Part shown: piece after piece, positions 11,970 through 22,544 of the stretch | Layout: each line of letters opens with the position of its first letter | Numbering within the stretch: position 1 is the first letter of the stretch | Assembly: GCA_023897205.1 (NCBI GenBank) | Contig: JAHWDD010000008.1 | Coordinates: 1,240,001-1,304,000 of the forward strand | Direction of reading: 5' to 3' | Source: Exophiala sp. HKRS030 | Taxonomy: Eukaryota; Ascomycota; Eurotiomycetes; Chaetothyriales; Herpotrichiellaceae | DNA: 64,000 nt | Made by a program: the position numbers and the translations under genes | Notes under the pieces: model-generated | The model's database searches: none | What the model was told of the DNA's origin: nothing | The model's input: the letters and a program-made list of their open reading frames with translations, nothing else

Positions 11970-13839
11970 CTCTTTTCTTTTTTTTGTTTCTTTTTGTTTG
12001 GGAGAGGAGGAGGGCGATTGGTTTTGAAACTGGCAACGGCCTGGTGAGATCGCACGTGTGTGAGCGCCAAGATATTATCACAACTCTGGACGAACAAGTT
12101 GGGGGGCATTGAGTCTCTGCGGTTCCTTCCTCCATCAATGGGAGGACAAAAAAATGCATCCCCTCCGAGCCAGCACCGCACCGACGAACGAACCTCGGGG
12201 AGGATGGCAAAAACGTTCCTTTCTCCTCTGGGAGGACCGCTGGTACTTCTGGTGGACTTCTGGCCCAACGTCGTCCATTGTGTCGTGAGATTGTCAATCA
12301 ATTTTTGGGCCACGTCTGCCCGGATGGCAAGTGGTTCTCGCCTCGTCACTAACCGCAGTCATGGATCAGACCGGACCGCCTTCTAGATCACGGGCGCCCA
12401 TGGGGCTTGAGAGGTTTCTTTATCGACGGGGAAACCACAGCGAGCTCCTCGCCTCCATCGATCGCTCCGAAAGATCCCAGTCACCCTTGTACCTAGAGTT
12501 ATTACCCACGCTCGAACCGCAAACACTCCTCCCACGTCCTCCCATCCGAAGCATGCTCGACGTGGACGACCCTAAACTGGGAAAGTGGACGTGACTCGAT
12601 CGCAGGCATAGGAGTTGGAAATCCACAAGCCTCTGCCTCTTGCTCTCCCTCCTTTACCTCCCTACCACTGCCGGGAAACTCCCCCCCAAAAAAAGGCTGC
12701 AAGTGCAGTCAAGAAGTGACAAGACAAGTCGGCCACAGGGAAATGCCATTGGTGAGAGTGGAAAATTTTGGACAGGGTGGGAGCGTCGGTTCCAAAACCA
12801 AGACGGCAAGACAAAGGCAGAGGCAGAGGCCAAGGGGGGAAAAGTAGAGGCGTATACCCTCTTCAACAACCGCGCCGGGAGATCATATCTTGTCGTCGGA
12901 GGGGCCTTTAATGGCATGGAGCAATCGCAATGCGATGAGAAAAGAAGTACACCAGACAGGGAATGTATAATAATGATGATATTGGAGCTCACCCTCCCTA
13001 CCACAATTGAAACAACGTTACTCTACGCCCCATTTCAACCTCTGTAATCGTGGTGGTTCATAGCCCGAGTGTCTGACTGATTCCCAATCCAAAGACAGCG
13101 CGGCTAGAGTCACGAGCAAAGGGGAAAGAGGTCACTATGACTGACGAGGTACATTACATGGGGGGACTTTTGTCCTTTTGCAAAAAGGTCACCGTTCGCT
13201 CTCAGCCTTGCCAGCAAACCACCATGTGTCTTTTCTTTTTGTTGGATTGGAACACTCTGTACAGACTCGATAGACCTAGAAGCAGGAGGAGGACCGCAGT
13301 CCTGGTCCCGTAGCAGAAGAGTCCTCCTCCAAGATCAAACAGCATTCGAGTCTCTCTCTCACACATGGCATCGGCACGGTGACTCCGCCGCGACCATAAA
13401 ATCGTTCGAGTGCAACCCATCAGACTCGACTGTGCGAGTATGCCACTCCCGTCGAGACTTTCAGGACCTCGACCACTCCGACGCGCCATCGTCACCGAAC
13501 CTGCCTGCCTGCCTTTCGCGAGACCGCGGCGGAGGGGGTGCCTACGATGTAAGCTCGTCGTCGGCGGGATCGACAAGTTCGAGTACTTTTGGAAGGGCGA
13601 GGAAGAAGAAGAAGAAGACGACGACGACGACCGAACAACAACATGGCCCGAGGGGGGGATCAAGGTCAGCACGTAGCCACAGAAGGCCGTCGACCCCTTG
13701 CAAGTCGTCCTCACGCGCCGGGTCAAGGATGATGAACGCTACGAGACGCTTCGAGTTGGAATTCTACTCTCATTCAGGTGAGTGTCTATCTAGCAGGCTC
13801 TGACAAAACCACAGCCCGACGGTCACCAATCTGAAGAAT
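11970..13839. other. no supported gene; purine-rich microsatellite
   Basis: Open frames on both strands (for example 12640-13047 +, 13202-13726 -) are low-complexity and show no domain. A GAA/GAC microsatellite at about 13598-13631 explains the Ser- or Glu/Asp-rich translations. Confidence 0.4.
13598..13631 (+). repeat. (GAA)n(GAC)n microsatellite
   Basis: Consecutive GAA-type triplets followed by GAC triplets. It produces the apparent acidic or serine runs in overlapping frames. Confidence 0.8.
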
Positions 13840-14781
13840 TTGACTTACCGGCTGTGTCCAGACGAACAAATTCCACCACCGTTCCCCGGATCTCGCCCAG
13901 CAGGGCACGTACCGAAAAGGTCAGACTCGGAACCATCCTTTACAACGATCCGAACCTGGATAGACAAATGCGAGTCTCAGCATGACCTGTGCCACATGCC
14001 CCAAACACCGAACGAAATGCCAGCGAGGCTGGTTTGTGTCGGCGAAGACGGCGACGACCCGAGAACGATGCCTGACACACGAAATAGCAACCACAAGATC
14101 CGCAGCATTGAGTCATTCGTGGGAATCCAGAGAGTCGAGCAAAAAGCCCGTCCCAAAGACAAACAGTGACAACATACACAGCAGAAAGGATGGCATTCCG
14201 TGGCAAGAGCTGACAAAGGCGTTTGAAGACGGCATCATAACCACCAGGCGTCTGGGATTGGGATATATCTGGATAGATGCAATGTGCATCGTGCAAGACG
14301 ACAAGGAGGGCTGGATACTCGAATCGAGCAGAATGGCCCTCAATTACCAAAACGCTCATGTCGTGATAGCTGCCACGAGATCCCATACTGGCGACGACGG
14401 TTGCTTCTTCCGAACGATCAACAAGCCACAAAGTCAGCCTGCCAGACGCCGGAGGCAAAAACCACACCGTGTATGTCAAGAAGCAAATCTCGCATCGTGA
14501 CTTTGCCGAAACTCGCCACGTTCAGCACCATGCCGTTGTTTGCCAGAGCGTGGGTGTTTCAAGGACGCTGCTTGGCGACAAGAGCTGTGATTGAAAGTAG
14601 TAAGGATAGTGTACCCGACCGACGACGGACAGGATTGGCATCAAAGGATAGTTCAAGACGTATTGGCGCGTGCGAGAGAATCGGAAGGATAGGTGGACGC
14701 TCAGAACACCTCCCAAGAAACCAATTCTTTTTGGATTTTATGATTGTGTCATTGAGGACGCGTTTCCCAGTGGATTCTTGA
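13840..14781 (+). pseudogene. HET-domain (heterokaryon incompatibility) gene, frame-broken
   Basis: Three consecutive pieces follow the HET order. Frame 1 (13840-14169) has WIDKCESQHDLC.. (linker WLDxCxxxHxxC). Frame 2 (to 14500) has ALSHSWE (usual ALSHCWG), then TRRLGLGYIWIDAMCIVQDDKEGW..ESSRMALNYQNAHVVIAAT and GDDGCFF. Frame 1 again (from about 14527) has PLFARAWVFQGRCLATRAV (usual PLxxRAWxxQExLLAxR). The reading frame changes twice and no full-length start or C-terminus is visible. HET proteins trigger cell death when genetically different hyphae fuse. The usual Cys in ALSHCWG is Ser here. An intron might explain one frame change, but the ending argues for a dead gene. Confidence 0.75.
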
Positions 14782-15336
14782 GAGGTGAGTGTTGTTCGAT
14801 ATTGTATTCTCGGGTGTGAGACCGATTGGAAGACGCTACTCTGGCGTAATAAACTGGAAAGAAATTACTGTTGAGTAGGACAAAAAGTTCTCAAATGAAA
14901 CACAAGGAGGTATTCGTAAATCAGTAATAATCATTCTAAACGGCGTCAGTGAAAGCTTCAGAAATGTCACAAGACAGTTGGACCAACCTTTTGGCTTACA
15001 GCCCCATTTCCATCCTCAATATTCCAAGCACTAATTTGAAACGCGTGCAAAGCAAGTGCAATTTCAAGGTCCCATGATAAAGCTCGCTTGAAGCCCTAGC
15101 TAGCTGATATCGAGGTATTCTCAAGTCCACGAAACCAACCCGAATCTCGGCGGTGGAGACGAGCCTATCGAAGCACCTTTGCCTTGACGAGACCTCCAGG
15201 ATGGGACCGAGTGTGTCAAGTCAGAGTTCGATCGAGGGCTCGGAAACAATTAAAGTATCCCATATTCCAGGATTTCCATCAGCACAGAGCAAATCAATAT
15301 TACACAATGTCTTGTTTTTTGAGCCAGATGCGGCGA
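14782..15336. other. gap downstream of FAL1 and the HET relic
   Basis: Contains the likely 3' UTR of the minus-strand helicase gene. Nothing else recognised. Confidence 0.4.
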
Positions 15337-16636
15337 TCAGGTCAAGAGATCGGCAACGTTCATCGGCATCTCGTCGATTTGAGTCGAGTAGTAGAGCTCA
15401 ATGTCTCGTAGGATACGTACATCTTCGCTGGTGACGAAATTGATGGCGACGCCCTTGCGACCAAAACGACCACTGCGACCAATTCTGTGAATGTAGTTCT
15501 CTCGGTTGCTGGGAAGGTCGTAGTTGATGACGAGACTGACTTGTTGAACATCGATGCCGCGAGCCCAGACGTCAGTACTAATCAATACTCGACTGTTGCC
15601 TTGTCTGAAATCGGACATGATACTGTCTCGTTCCTTTTGTGGCATTTCTCCGTGCATACTACTGACGGTAAAGTTGGCCTCTCGCATCTTATCCGTCAGC
15701 CAATCAACCTTGCGTCGAGTGTTGCAGAAAATCACAGCCTGTGTGATTGTCAAAGTATCATAGAGATCGCAGAGGGTATCAAACTTCCACTCCTCTTTCT
15801 CAACCGCAATGAAGTACTGTTTGAGACCTTCGAGGGTGAGTTCGTCACGCTTGACGAGAATTCTGACAGGATCCGTCATGAACTTTGTGGTCATGTCGAG
15901 AACATCGTACGGGAGTGTGGCAGAAACAACGACGACTTGTGTTGCGGGTGGCAGATACCGGTAGACATCATAGATCTGCTCTCTGAAGCCTCTGTTGAGA
16001 AGTTCGTCTGCTTCGTCGAGGACGAGCATTTTGATGTGTCTGGTTCGGAGATGTCTTCGTCGAATCATGTCTGCGACTCTGCCAGGTGTGCCAGATACGA
16101 CATGTTGGCCGTAGTCGAGCTTTCTGATATCTTCGCCAACGTTCGTTCCTCCGATACATGCGTGACACTGGACGTTCATGTAATCTCCCAAAGCCATGAC
16201 GACGCTTTGGATCTGGGTGGCCAGCTCTCGAGTAGGGGACAACACCAATGCTTCTCAAAATCAGCGTGGCAACACATGAGTAGTGCGCAGTTACGTACCT
16301 TGTGTCTCGCGCACTGCCGTTTCCAGCACTTGTAGAATACTGATTGAGAATGTCGCAGTTTTGCCGGTACCTGATTGCGCCTGCGCGATAGTATCTCTTC
16401 CTTTGCAGATTTGGACAATGGCTCGTGATTGCACGGCGGAGGGTGACTCGTATCCGTAGGCATAGATTCCGCGAAGGAGGTTTTCCTTGAGGTGCATGTC
16501 CTCAAAGGTGGGAGCGACCGTCACTTCTTTGGACGTCGAAAACTCCATGCGTTCTGTGTTTCGCGTGAGTATAGATCGGAGGCGGGAAAATCGCTTGACA
16601 CGTACCATCCGCATTTCTGTCGATACTTTCAGCCAT
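15337..16636 (-). CDS. FAL1: ATP-dependent RNA helicase FAL1 (eIF4A-III-like DEAD-box)
   Basis: Three exons: 16606-16636, 16299-16553 and 15337-16250, with introns of 52 and 48 nt. Joined they give 399 residues, the normal FAL1/eIF4A-III length. Motifs in order: Q-motif region around [23 protein letters not shown] (27-49), Walker A AQSGTGKT (69-76), PTREL (101-105), TPGR (150-153), DEAD (174-177), SAT (205-207), then ARGID and HRIGRSGR in the second RecA lobe. The N-terminal [17 protein letters not shown] is characteristic of FAL1/eIF4A-III rather than eIF4A. Known roles are early pre-18S rRNA processing in the nucleolus and, in many eukaryotes, the exon-junction-complex core. Both splice junctions keep frame (D|E and Q|A). 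Housekeeping gene, highly conserved. Confidence 0.95.
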
Positions 16637-17046
16637 ATTGAGTCGATTTCTTCAGGGATCGATATGCTGTGTTGAGGGATTTGACGAAATCTCTCGTCTT
16701 GTTTAGTTGGAATTAAACAAAAATGCGATACCCAGAAATTGACTGATGCTGCCGCCGCTTTTGAAATCTTTTTTTCGCCACACCTTCCATATTCGGCATG
16801 TATTATTCCGAGTGTTTTTCTGCCTAATTGGGACTCCATTCCATGATCTGGTACCTTGAAGGACCAACCTGCGTGCTGCAAGAGTACAGGACGTGGCAGC
16901 TTCTGTATATCTATTGAAAACTACAGGAGAATGTTCCGCAACGTGAATCTATCCCGTGACCATCCGTCTCGATCCGTAATTTCAATCAGGAAGGTCATGA
17001 CAAGTCTCGACGTCGCCTTTCACAATATGGCCTTCATCATTATCGA

Positions 17047-17412
17047 TTGAGACTTATTCGAGAGTATGAGCCTCAACTCGAAAATGTACGGTATGGAGAG
17101 TTCGAGTTCTTTTCCATGGTCTGTCCAATCAGGGACCGACATTTCATACACAGATACGACCATTTCTCGGATACCCACGAATTCATCCTTCGAATGCCTC
17201 CCCGTAAGTATGAGGTTGTCAATTCACGACTCGACCGTCTTGTGCAAGAAAGAATTGAACAACTCTATGTCAAACATCAAGTGGAGTGCCCATTTGAACA
17301 GTTAAAAATGTCAGATATCAAAACCGACCAGGATGATGTGCTCATTCCGGATGACCAGATCATGTGCCTCGAACGCAAAACAGCCAGGCCTGGTCATCAC
17401 AGAGGTGGTTAA
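17047..17412 (+). CDS. hypothetical protein, possible fragment
   Basis: Unbroken 121-codon frame with ordinary amino-acid composition (EFEFFSMVCPIRDRHFIHRYDHF.. SRLDRLVQERIEQLYVK). No family recognised. In-frame sequence upstream is closed by a stop just before the start, so the piece may be the last exon of a longer gene or a relic. Confidence 0.25.
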   Translation: MRLIREYEPQLENVRYGEFEFFSMVCPIRDRHFIHRYDHFSDTHEFILRMPPRKYEVVNSRLDRLVQERIEQLYVKHQVECPFEQLKMSDIKTDQDDVLIPDDQIMCLERKTARPGHHRGG

Positions 17413-17433
17413 TTCAACAAGCGGTTCAAGGAC

Positions 17434-17745
17434 CTAGAAAAGAAAGCATTTCGTCTTCATCATGGCGGGGAAAAGGGAGAGGTACGTCAGGTCGTTACAG
17501 TGAAAACTCCAAAAAGGCTCACAGGGTGGATCTTCACCATCTCCTGCGAAATCGTAAAACAGCTCTGTGCCAAACTTATCGGCGATACACTTCTCCTCCG
17601 CTACCGACCATGACCTTGGACTTTTGACAGAAGATAAGCAACCGACGCTTAATCCCTGTCTAGGCGCCAGAACTGAAATGAAAAGGAGAAACGGGAGAAG
17701 AGCCAATGATTTGAGGGCACGACGAAGTCTGTGAAACAAAATCAT
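17434..17745 (-). CDS. possible small secreted protein
   Basis: A 103-codon frame whose first 35 residues resemble a signal peptide (basic RLRRALK, hydrophobic LALLPFLLFISVLA). The mature part has five cysteines. No family match. It could equally be chance, since no promoter or conserved block supports it. Confidence 0.2.
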   Translation of the reverse strand: MILFHRLRRALKSLALLPFLLFISVLAPRQGLSVGCLSSVKSPRSWSVAEEKCIADKFGTELFYDFAGDGEDPPCEPFWSFHCNDLTYLSLFPAMMKTKCFLF

Positions 17746-18392
17746 TTGGCCCGGGTTGAAGAGTGAGAAGCTTCGAGAGAAGCAAAGGGAGAGAGATAGA
17801 GATGCTGGTCTTCTTTCAAAAGTCGTTTGCCTGGAGTTTCGGTCTTGTGGGTATGAAGGATATCAAGTAGCAAACAACAGGTATTATGGCTCCGTGGGAT
17901 GAAAAAAAAGGACAATCATCTCGACTCAGGAACCAAAAGTCTCTTCTCATTCGCTCGGCTCTACTTTTCCGACTTGGTCTGAGAGTTCCTTCGATCTAAA
18001 CCATTCCAGGTAAACCCATGATGTTTTTTTTGGGGTTGGATGTTGTCATGACGTATCATTCGGATATTTCTTCCTCTTCGTTTCTTTCCTTCATGGGGCC
18101 TTACAGTATTGATGAATGATGATGATGATGATGGGCTCAACGGTCGCGTGCTGAACCTTCGAGATGGATCGTCAAAGGGCCCAGTGATTTCGTATCCATT
18201 CTATTTGTGTGTGTCGTAGTGACGTATATTTTACCTGTCCTTGAGATCTTTGGAATATTAAAATATTAATGGTTATTTTCCAATTCCTCAAGAGTGTAAC
18301 TTTTGATATACTCAAAAAATCACCCATTATATACTAAAAGAGAACGAGAAAAAAAGGTTGAAAAGGTTTACAGTCCTTGATTCTTCGAGAAT

Positions 18393-18420
18393 ACACCACA
18401 CACACACACACACACACACA
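18393..18420 (+). repeat. (CA)n microsatellite in the 5' UTR of the SMP-like gene
   Basis: Uninterrupted CA dinucleotides ending 15 bases before the ATG at 18435. Confidence 0.9.
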
Positions 18421-18434
18421 GTCCCCCAAACAAA

Positions 18435-18881
18435 ATGTCCGAATCAACATTCCACGTCACGAGCGAAGACGTCCGTAAGATGGAAGCAAAAGAATCAAAG
18501 TTCCATGACGGCAAGACACCCAAGGATTCTGATGCTTCTGCCATGAAGGTATGTCACTTTGCGTTGTCCTTTTTTCCCTTTTGTTTCTTGTTTGCGTGTA
18601 GCCAATTACTAAAATCCATTCGACAGCAAATACTTTCCGAACAAGAAAGCAAAGAGGCCGAAATCGACCGGGTCAAGGCCGGTCTCCCTCTACCCGAACA
18701 ACCCGTCGGCGGGGCGAGCGCGGACCTACAATCCGCGGATCAACGCACCGTCAACGTCGGCAGCGGTGGCGTCAACGTCAAGTTGGGCACTCAGTCGTCG
18801 GAAGGTCTGAGGGTACCGGCCACGGCGGAGAGCAGCGTGAGGACCGACGGCGCTGAGTGGAAGAAGGAAACCGCCCCATGA
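18435..18881 (+). CDS. small SMP (seed maturation protein)-like fungal protein
   Basis: Two exons, 18435-18548 and 18627-18881, giving 122 residues. The 78-nt intron has GTATGT and CGACAG ends and is itself open in frame; its hydrophobic translation (FALSFFPFCFLFACSQL) would be a false membrane segment if left in. The spliced N-terminus, TSEDVRKMEAKESKFHDGKTPKDSDASAMKQILSEQE, matches the SMP-type repeat of conserved small fungal proteins. The following LPLPEQP..ADLQSADQRTVNVGSGG is also typical of them. The plant SMP domain is late-embryogenesis-related, and a stress or desiccation role in fungi is inferred only. Hydrophilic and probably disordered. Confidence 0.78.
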   Translation: MSESTFHVTSEDVRKMEAKESKFHDGKTPKDSDASAMKVCHFALSFFPFCFLFACSQLLKSIRQQILSEQESKEAEIDRVKAGLPLPEQPVGGASADLQSADQRTVNVGSGGVNVKLGTQSSEGLRVPATAESSVRTDGAEWKKETAP

Positions 18882-19556
18882 ACGATGCCTACGAGTTTTT
18901 GGTGCGAGTACTTTTGAACGTACGTCTGATGAACCTTTTCTTTGGATCCCATGCCCTCTACGTGGGAGTTTTTTCGAAAAGAAAAGAGACAGTCTTGACG
19001 ATGATGGTAGTGGCAGTGGCACAATGAATGCTCCAGCTGCTTCCTCGGTTCCTTGTTAATATCCCGGTAGTAGAACCCTCAAAAATGCAATCAAAAGACT
19101 TGGAAAAATAAAGACAAGAACATCTGATAAGAAATGTGTCATTTCACATTACGAGCCCCATCATCACTCGTAATCGTGGTGCTGAGCATGTTTGATTTTG
19201 TTCCGAAGCGCATTTTTCCCCCATGTCCTTCGTCCTCCTCATCATACTCTCGTAGCGAGCTTGTTTTCCTACACCTTTTGATCCGAGATATCGTACAAAC
19301 CCAGCTGGGTACAGTTATCCACTGGAATCTTCGACTCATGTGTATCTCAACGATCGACTCTCGAATATGTATCGTACAAAATCAGCTGGTATCATCTGGA
19401 ATCTGCGGTCCATGCGTATATCTCATCGCTTGACTCTCGAACATATTGTTTGATGTTGATACAGAAAAAGCGTAGGCGTCGATGCGGCACTCACACCTTG
19501 TCCTTTTTCCTCTCGACTCGTGTCAATCTCGACCTCGGCATTGTGCCAGTTCAAGG
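18882..19556. other. convergent 3' region between the SMP-like gene and translin
   Basis: Both flanking genes end here. It holds an imperfect tandem duplication of about 81 bp (listed separately) and no gene. Confidence 0.5.
19291..19446 (+). repeat. imperfect tandem duplication, unit about 81 bp
   Basis: Copy 1 (19291-19371) and copy 2 (19372-19446) both start TCGTACAAA, continue CAGCTGG..CTGGAATCT..CATG, and end GACTCTCGAA followed by ATAT or CATAT. They differ by scattered substitutions and small gaps, so the duplication is old. Confidence 0.75.
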
Positions 19557-20383
19557 TCAAGCTTTCTCTTTAGGTATCAACCCTCTCAGACTGAGGTCGT
19601 ACACGACATCCTCCACCTTTTTGACGCTGTACTTGATCCCGTCCGTCCGTCGTCTGAGGATGTCGTTCTTAAGATTCAACAGCTGAAACCCAGCGTGGAC
19701 ATCTTTGATGAACTTGGAGATTTGCAGCGGTCTCGCGTAGTCTCCCAAGGTGACCGCATTAGGCGCCAGGCGCGCGAGTTCTTCGATGGTGGTGGTCAGG
19801 GCGAGAAGGTAATCTTCGATCGTGATGTGGAATTGATCTTCGTCTTTGAGGTTGACCGGCACTGTACAGTCACAAGTCAGTCTGGCACGCGCACTCCCGA
19901 CGTACTGTTATGCAAGAATATCCAAAACGTACCACCTAGTCTTTGCCCGACCTGTTCAACCGTCACCAGTTGTCCCGACCGTAGCCAATCTGCAATCTGT
20001 ATGCTGCCGATGACACTCTGTACGTCGTTCCGCCACAGGCTGTTCCATTTGTAGAAGGGGTATTTCGACGCCGACTGCGCCAGATCTTTGACCGTCGAGG
20101 CTTGCTGCGCCAGTGCGTCGTAGGCCGGGGTCAGGACGGACCGTTCTAGCTCGGACGTCGGTGTGTTGTGGATGCGCGAGAGGATGGATTGTGTCAGGCG
20201 GCCTTGCTTGGTGAGAGTGTCCACAAAGGCTTTGAGCTCATCGCGTATCGAGGATTCTTGGTCGATTTTGGCCTGTAGGGACGTGAAAATTGCTGGGTCG
20301 ACGTGGGCGGTGGGCGATGTTGTTGTGGTTGAGGATGTGGGCGGCGCAGGCGCAGGCGTGGTCATTGTCGTGTCGTTTGACAT
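19557..20383 (-). CDS. translin
   Basis: Two exons, 19933-20383 and 19557-19861, with a 71-nt intron, giving 251 residues. The N-terminal half has the helical DPAIFTSLQAKIDQESSIRDELKAFVDTLTKQ block. The C-terminal half has the diagnostic FHITIEDYLLALTTTIEELARLAPNAVTLGDYARPLQISKFIKDVHAGFQLLNLKNDILRRRTDGIKYSVKKVEDVVYDLSLRG. Splicing joins RLG to VPVNLKDEDQF in frame. Translin forms ring-shaped octamers that bind single-stranded RNA and DNA; with TRAX it makes the C3PO nuclease involved in RNA silencing and tRNA processing. An alanine/proline/threonine-rich extension of about 25 residues precedes the fold. No TRAX gene is visible in the window. Confidence 0.93.
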
Positions 20384-20849
20384 TGTATGAGCGGTTCAGG
20401 AGATGGAGAGAGTGTATACAGAGTAAGTCCCAGACCGATCGTCGAGTTGTGGTTCAAAGGATTGGAACTTTGAGAATTAACAATGTTTGCTGCGGCCGGC
20501 GTGCGCATGTTATTTTCCTTACGGAGTACAAGACAAGACTCCAAACCCCCAAGAATTTTTTCCGCAGTCGTGTTTTACATCATTTGCGGCGATTGTCTGG
20601 AACTTTTTTGAGCTTTACGAGTACGAGGAGGAATTCATATTGCAAGAAACATGTTATCATGTATTGTATGGGTAGAAGTAGCTGTATCTATGCTCAGCTC
20701 GTAGTTTGTGTGAAGGCTGTTACCATAAAAGACTGGCGAGCCTCGCGAGGCTGTTGATTCAGGGTTGTATTCTTAAAAATTCATAAGAGAATATCCAAAC
20801 TCTTCTCCAAGGTCTTGCTCAAGGCAAAAAACAATGATGAAAAGGTGGT

Positions 20850-21042
20850 TGTTCGCATCGCAAGGCGGCAGTGTAAGGCCTCGGACACGGTGCTAGAGAC
20901 TCATGCGCAAGCACAGAGGAGCCTCACAGCGAGATCCAGAAATAAGAATAATCAGTGATTCATTCCGTAGAATGATTTCAGAGATTAAACTGAAAAGAAC
21001 AGATACTACACTTGATCTAAGCCAAAAGGCAAAGCTGTACAA
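20850..21042 (-). ncRNA. U2 spliceosomal snRNA
   Basis: The minus strand reads CTTTGCCTTTTGGCTTAGAT, then CAAGTGTAGTATCTGTTC, then TTTTCAGTTTAATCTCTGAA. This is the conserved U2 5' domain including the branch-point-recognition sequence GTAGTA, and it closely resembles yeast-type U2. A perfect hairpin CATTC-TACG-GAATG (stem IIb position) follows. Near the 3' end GAGGC..GCCTT encloses a loop resembling stem-loop IV. The ends are estimated from a typical length of about 190 nt and may be off by 10-15 bases. The expected Sm site (AUUUUUGG) is only approximated by TTATTCTTATTTCTGG. U2 pairs with intron branch points in the nucleus. Confidence 0.93.
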
Positions 21043-22318
21043 AGTATTAGCGTAAGTTCTAAAAAGCGAAAGTTGGAGGAACTGACAGAGCTATCAAAAG
21101 GAAAAAGAAAAAAGAAGAAGAATTCGTCAAACTTGGGGGGGAGCGAGATACTTATAGAATTCTTGCAGACCGCCTTTGAGCAAACATTGAATGACTATGG
21201 GCCCTCATTGAATGAACATGGGTCACTGGCTGGAGCCTTCAATGATTTCTGCCAGGTAAAAGTGAATGGTTATGGAGCCAATAGTGAAGTAAGATCACAA
21301 GGCAACGGGGAGGCAGACCCAGTGACAGAGGGGCAGACCGACTGAGGGACAGGTGAATGAAAAATGAGTGGAAAGCAGAAGGAAAATAAGTGGGAAAAGG
21401 CTGCAGGGAGGTCCATTTCCAATCAAATTTTCAAGACGAGGGCAAAATAAGACTCCGCTCTGGCACTTTTGTTGTCATTGGGTCTCAAGAACGAAGTCAG
21501 TGTTACTCCGTACTCCGTACGTCCTCCCATCATGCCTTAATTATTTTACTCTGTTCTGTACGAATCTCTTGTACGCTGTACCGAGTACGGAATTCATGTG
21601 ACTTCTTACTGTACACCCCTAGGCCTGTTTGGGAAATACCTCGGCTTGCTCAGACAACAACTGCGCCGCTGGCATCAACGCTTTCCAAAGTGCCATGATA
21701 CTCCATACTAAATTCTATCATTTCAAACGTACAGTCGCGACAATTTCATACTCCCTGCTTACCTTGGGTATTCATTGTACATGGAAGAGACGAGAGGAGA
21801 TCATTCTGTAATGTATGCCAACACCGACACGGGAGAAACATCGATGCCATTCCAGCAAAGACCGCCCCGGGCTCGGCTCAACAACGCCTTGTTGCTCGTT
21901 CGATGATCCTATGTAATACTCCATACCTACCTAATTATTGCGGGACTTTTTTTTTCTTTCGTTCTTTCCAATGTCCACGGGTATGTACGAGTCAAGTGTA
22001 TGGACAACAACGGAGGAGTATGGTATGACGATTGAGCAAAAAAAAATCAACGGGCATCATATCCATGCTAGACGATTGATTGCACGACGAGAAGCTCTTG
22101 TGCGGCATACCATTATCAGCACAAGGTATGTTTGCAGAATGTGTCGTAGAGGGCGAACCACCACTGAGAACTTGCAACACGCCCCATGTAGAAACCAGAT
22201 TGGTCCCTCCTCTGAGAGGCAATGCGTACCATCTTCTCTTGTACTGTACATCTTTTTTGATGCTCTCTTCCATGGGCATGGAGCGCATTCTATCTGAATC
22301 CTGGCCTCTACCAACACG

Positions 22319-22410
22319 GGTTCTCTTCTCCCTCATACATAGAGCTAGTCCTCCTTCGCCTCCGGGTTCTCCCTTCTCCCTCAAGGCTGAGCTGGTCCTC
22401 TTCTCCCTTG
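22319..22410 (+). repeat. imperfect tandem repeat, unit about 46 bp
   Basis: Two adjacent copies beginning GGTTCTC, containing CTTCTCCCTCA and then GAGCTxGTCCTC. The second copy starts near 22365. Confidence 0.6.
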
Positions 22411-22524
22411 TGTGAAGTTAGTCCGAGTGGTGGTTGTCGCATTCGGGAAAGAAAATCTCACATGCCTCAAACCATGGACTCAATTCCGCAAAAATAAACA
22501 GTTACAGTAATCATCACGGTCACG

Positions 22525-22544
22525 TACCTTGGGTACCCAAGGTA
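22525..22544. repeat. perfect 20-bp palindrome TACCTTGGGTACCCAAGGTA
   Basis: Self-complementary over all 20 bases with no spacer, in non-coding DNA. Similar shorter palindromes occur at 24655-24703 and 55102-55176. Confidence 0.9.

Larger units (their letters stand above)
16637..18434. other. gap with weak ORFs between FAL1 and the SMP-like gene
   Basis: Probably holds the divergent promoters of FAL1 (-) and the SMP-like gene (+). A 121-codon plus frame at 17047-17412 and a minus frame at 17434-17745 are listed separately as weak candidates. A GAT microsatellite lies at about 18113-18133 and an AT-rich stretch at 18240-18350. Confidence 0.4.

Noticed and set aside
12640..13726. Overlapping plus and minus ORFs with Ser or Glu/Asp runs
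   Set aside because: The open frames are produced by a GAA/GAC microsatellite and low-complexity DNA.
5700..15300. RIP-mutated transposon graveyard
   Set aside because: The region is gene-poor and decayed, but it shows no strong A+T bias or TpA excess by eye and no transposase-like translation, so RIP is not supported.
15487..16335. Plus-strand ORF of 282 codons
   Set aside because: Antisense shadow of FAL1 exon 3; codon constraints of the conserved helicase keep the opposite frame open.
21073..21345. 90-codon plus ORF just upstream of the U2 promoter side
   Set aside because: Lys-rich start followed by imperfect repeats; it overlaps the region where the U2 promoter should lie and matches nothing known.
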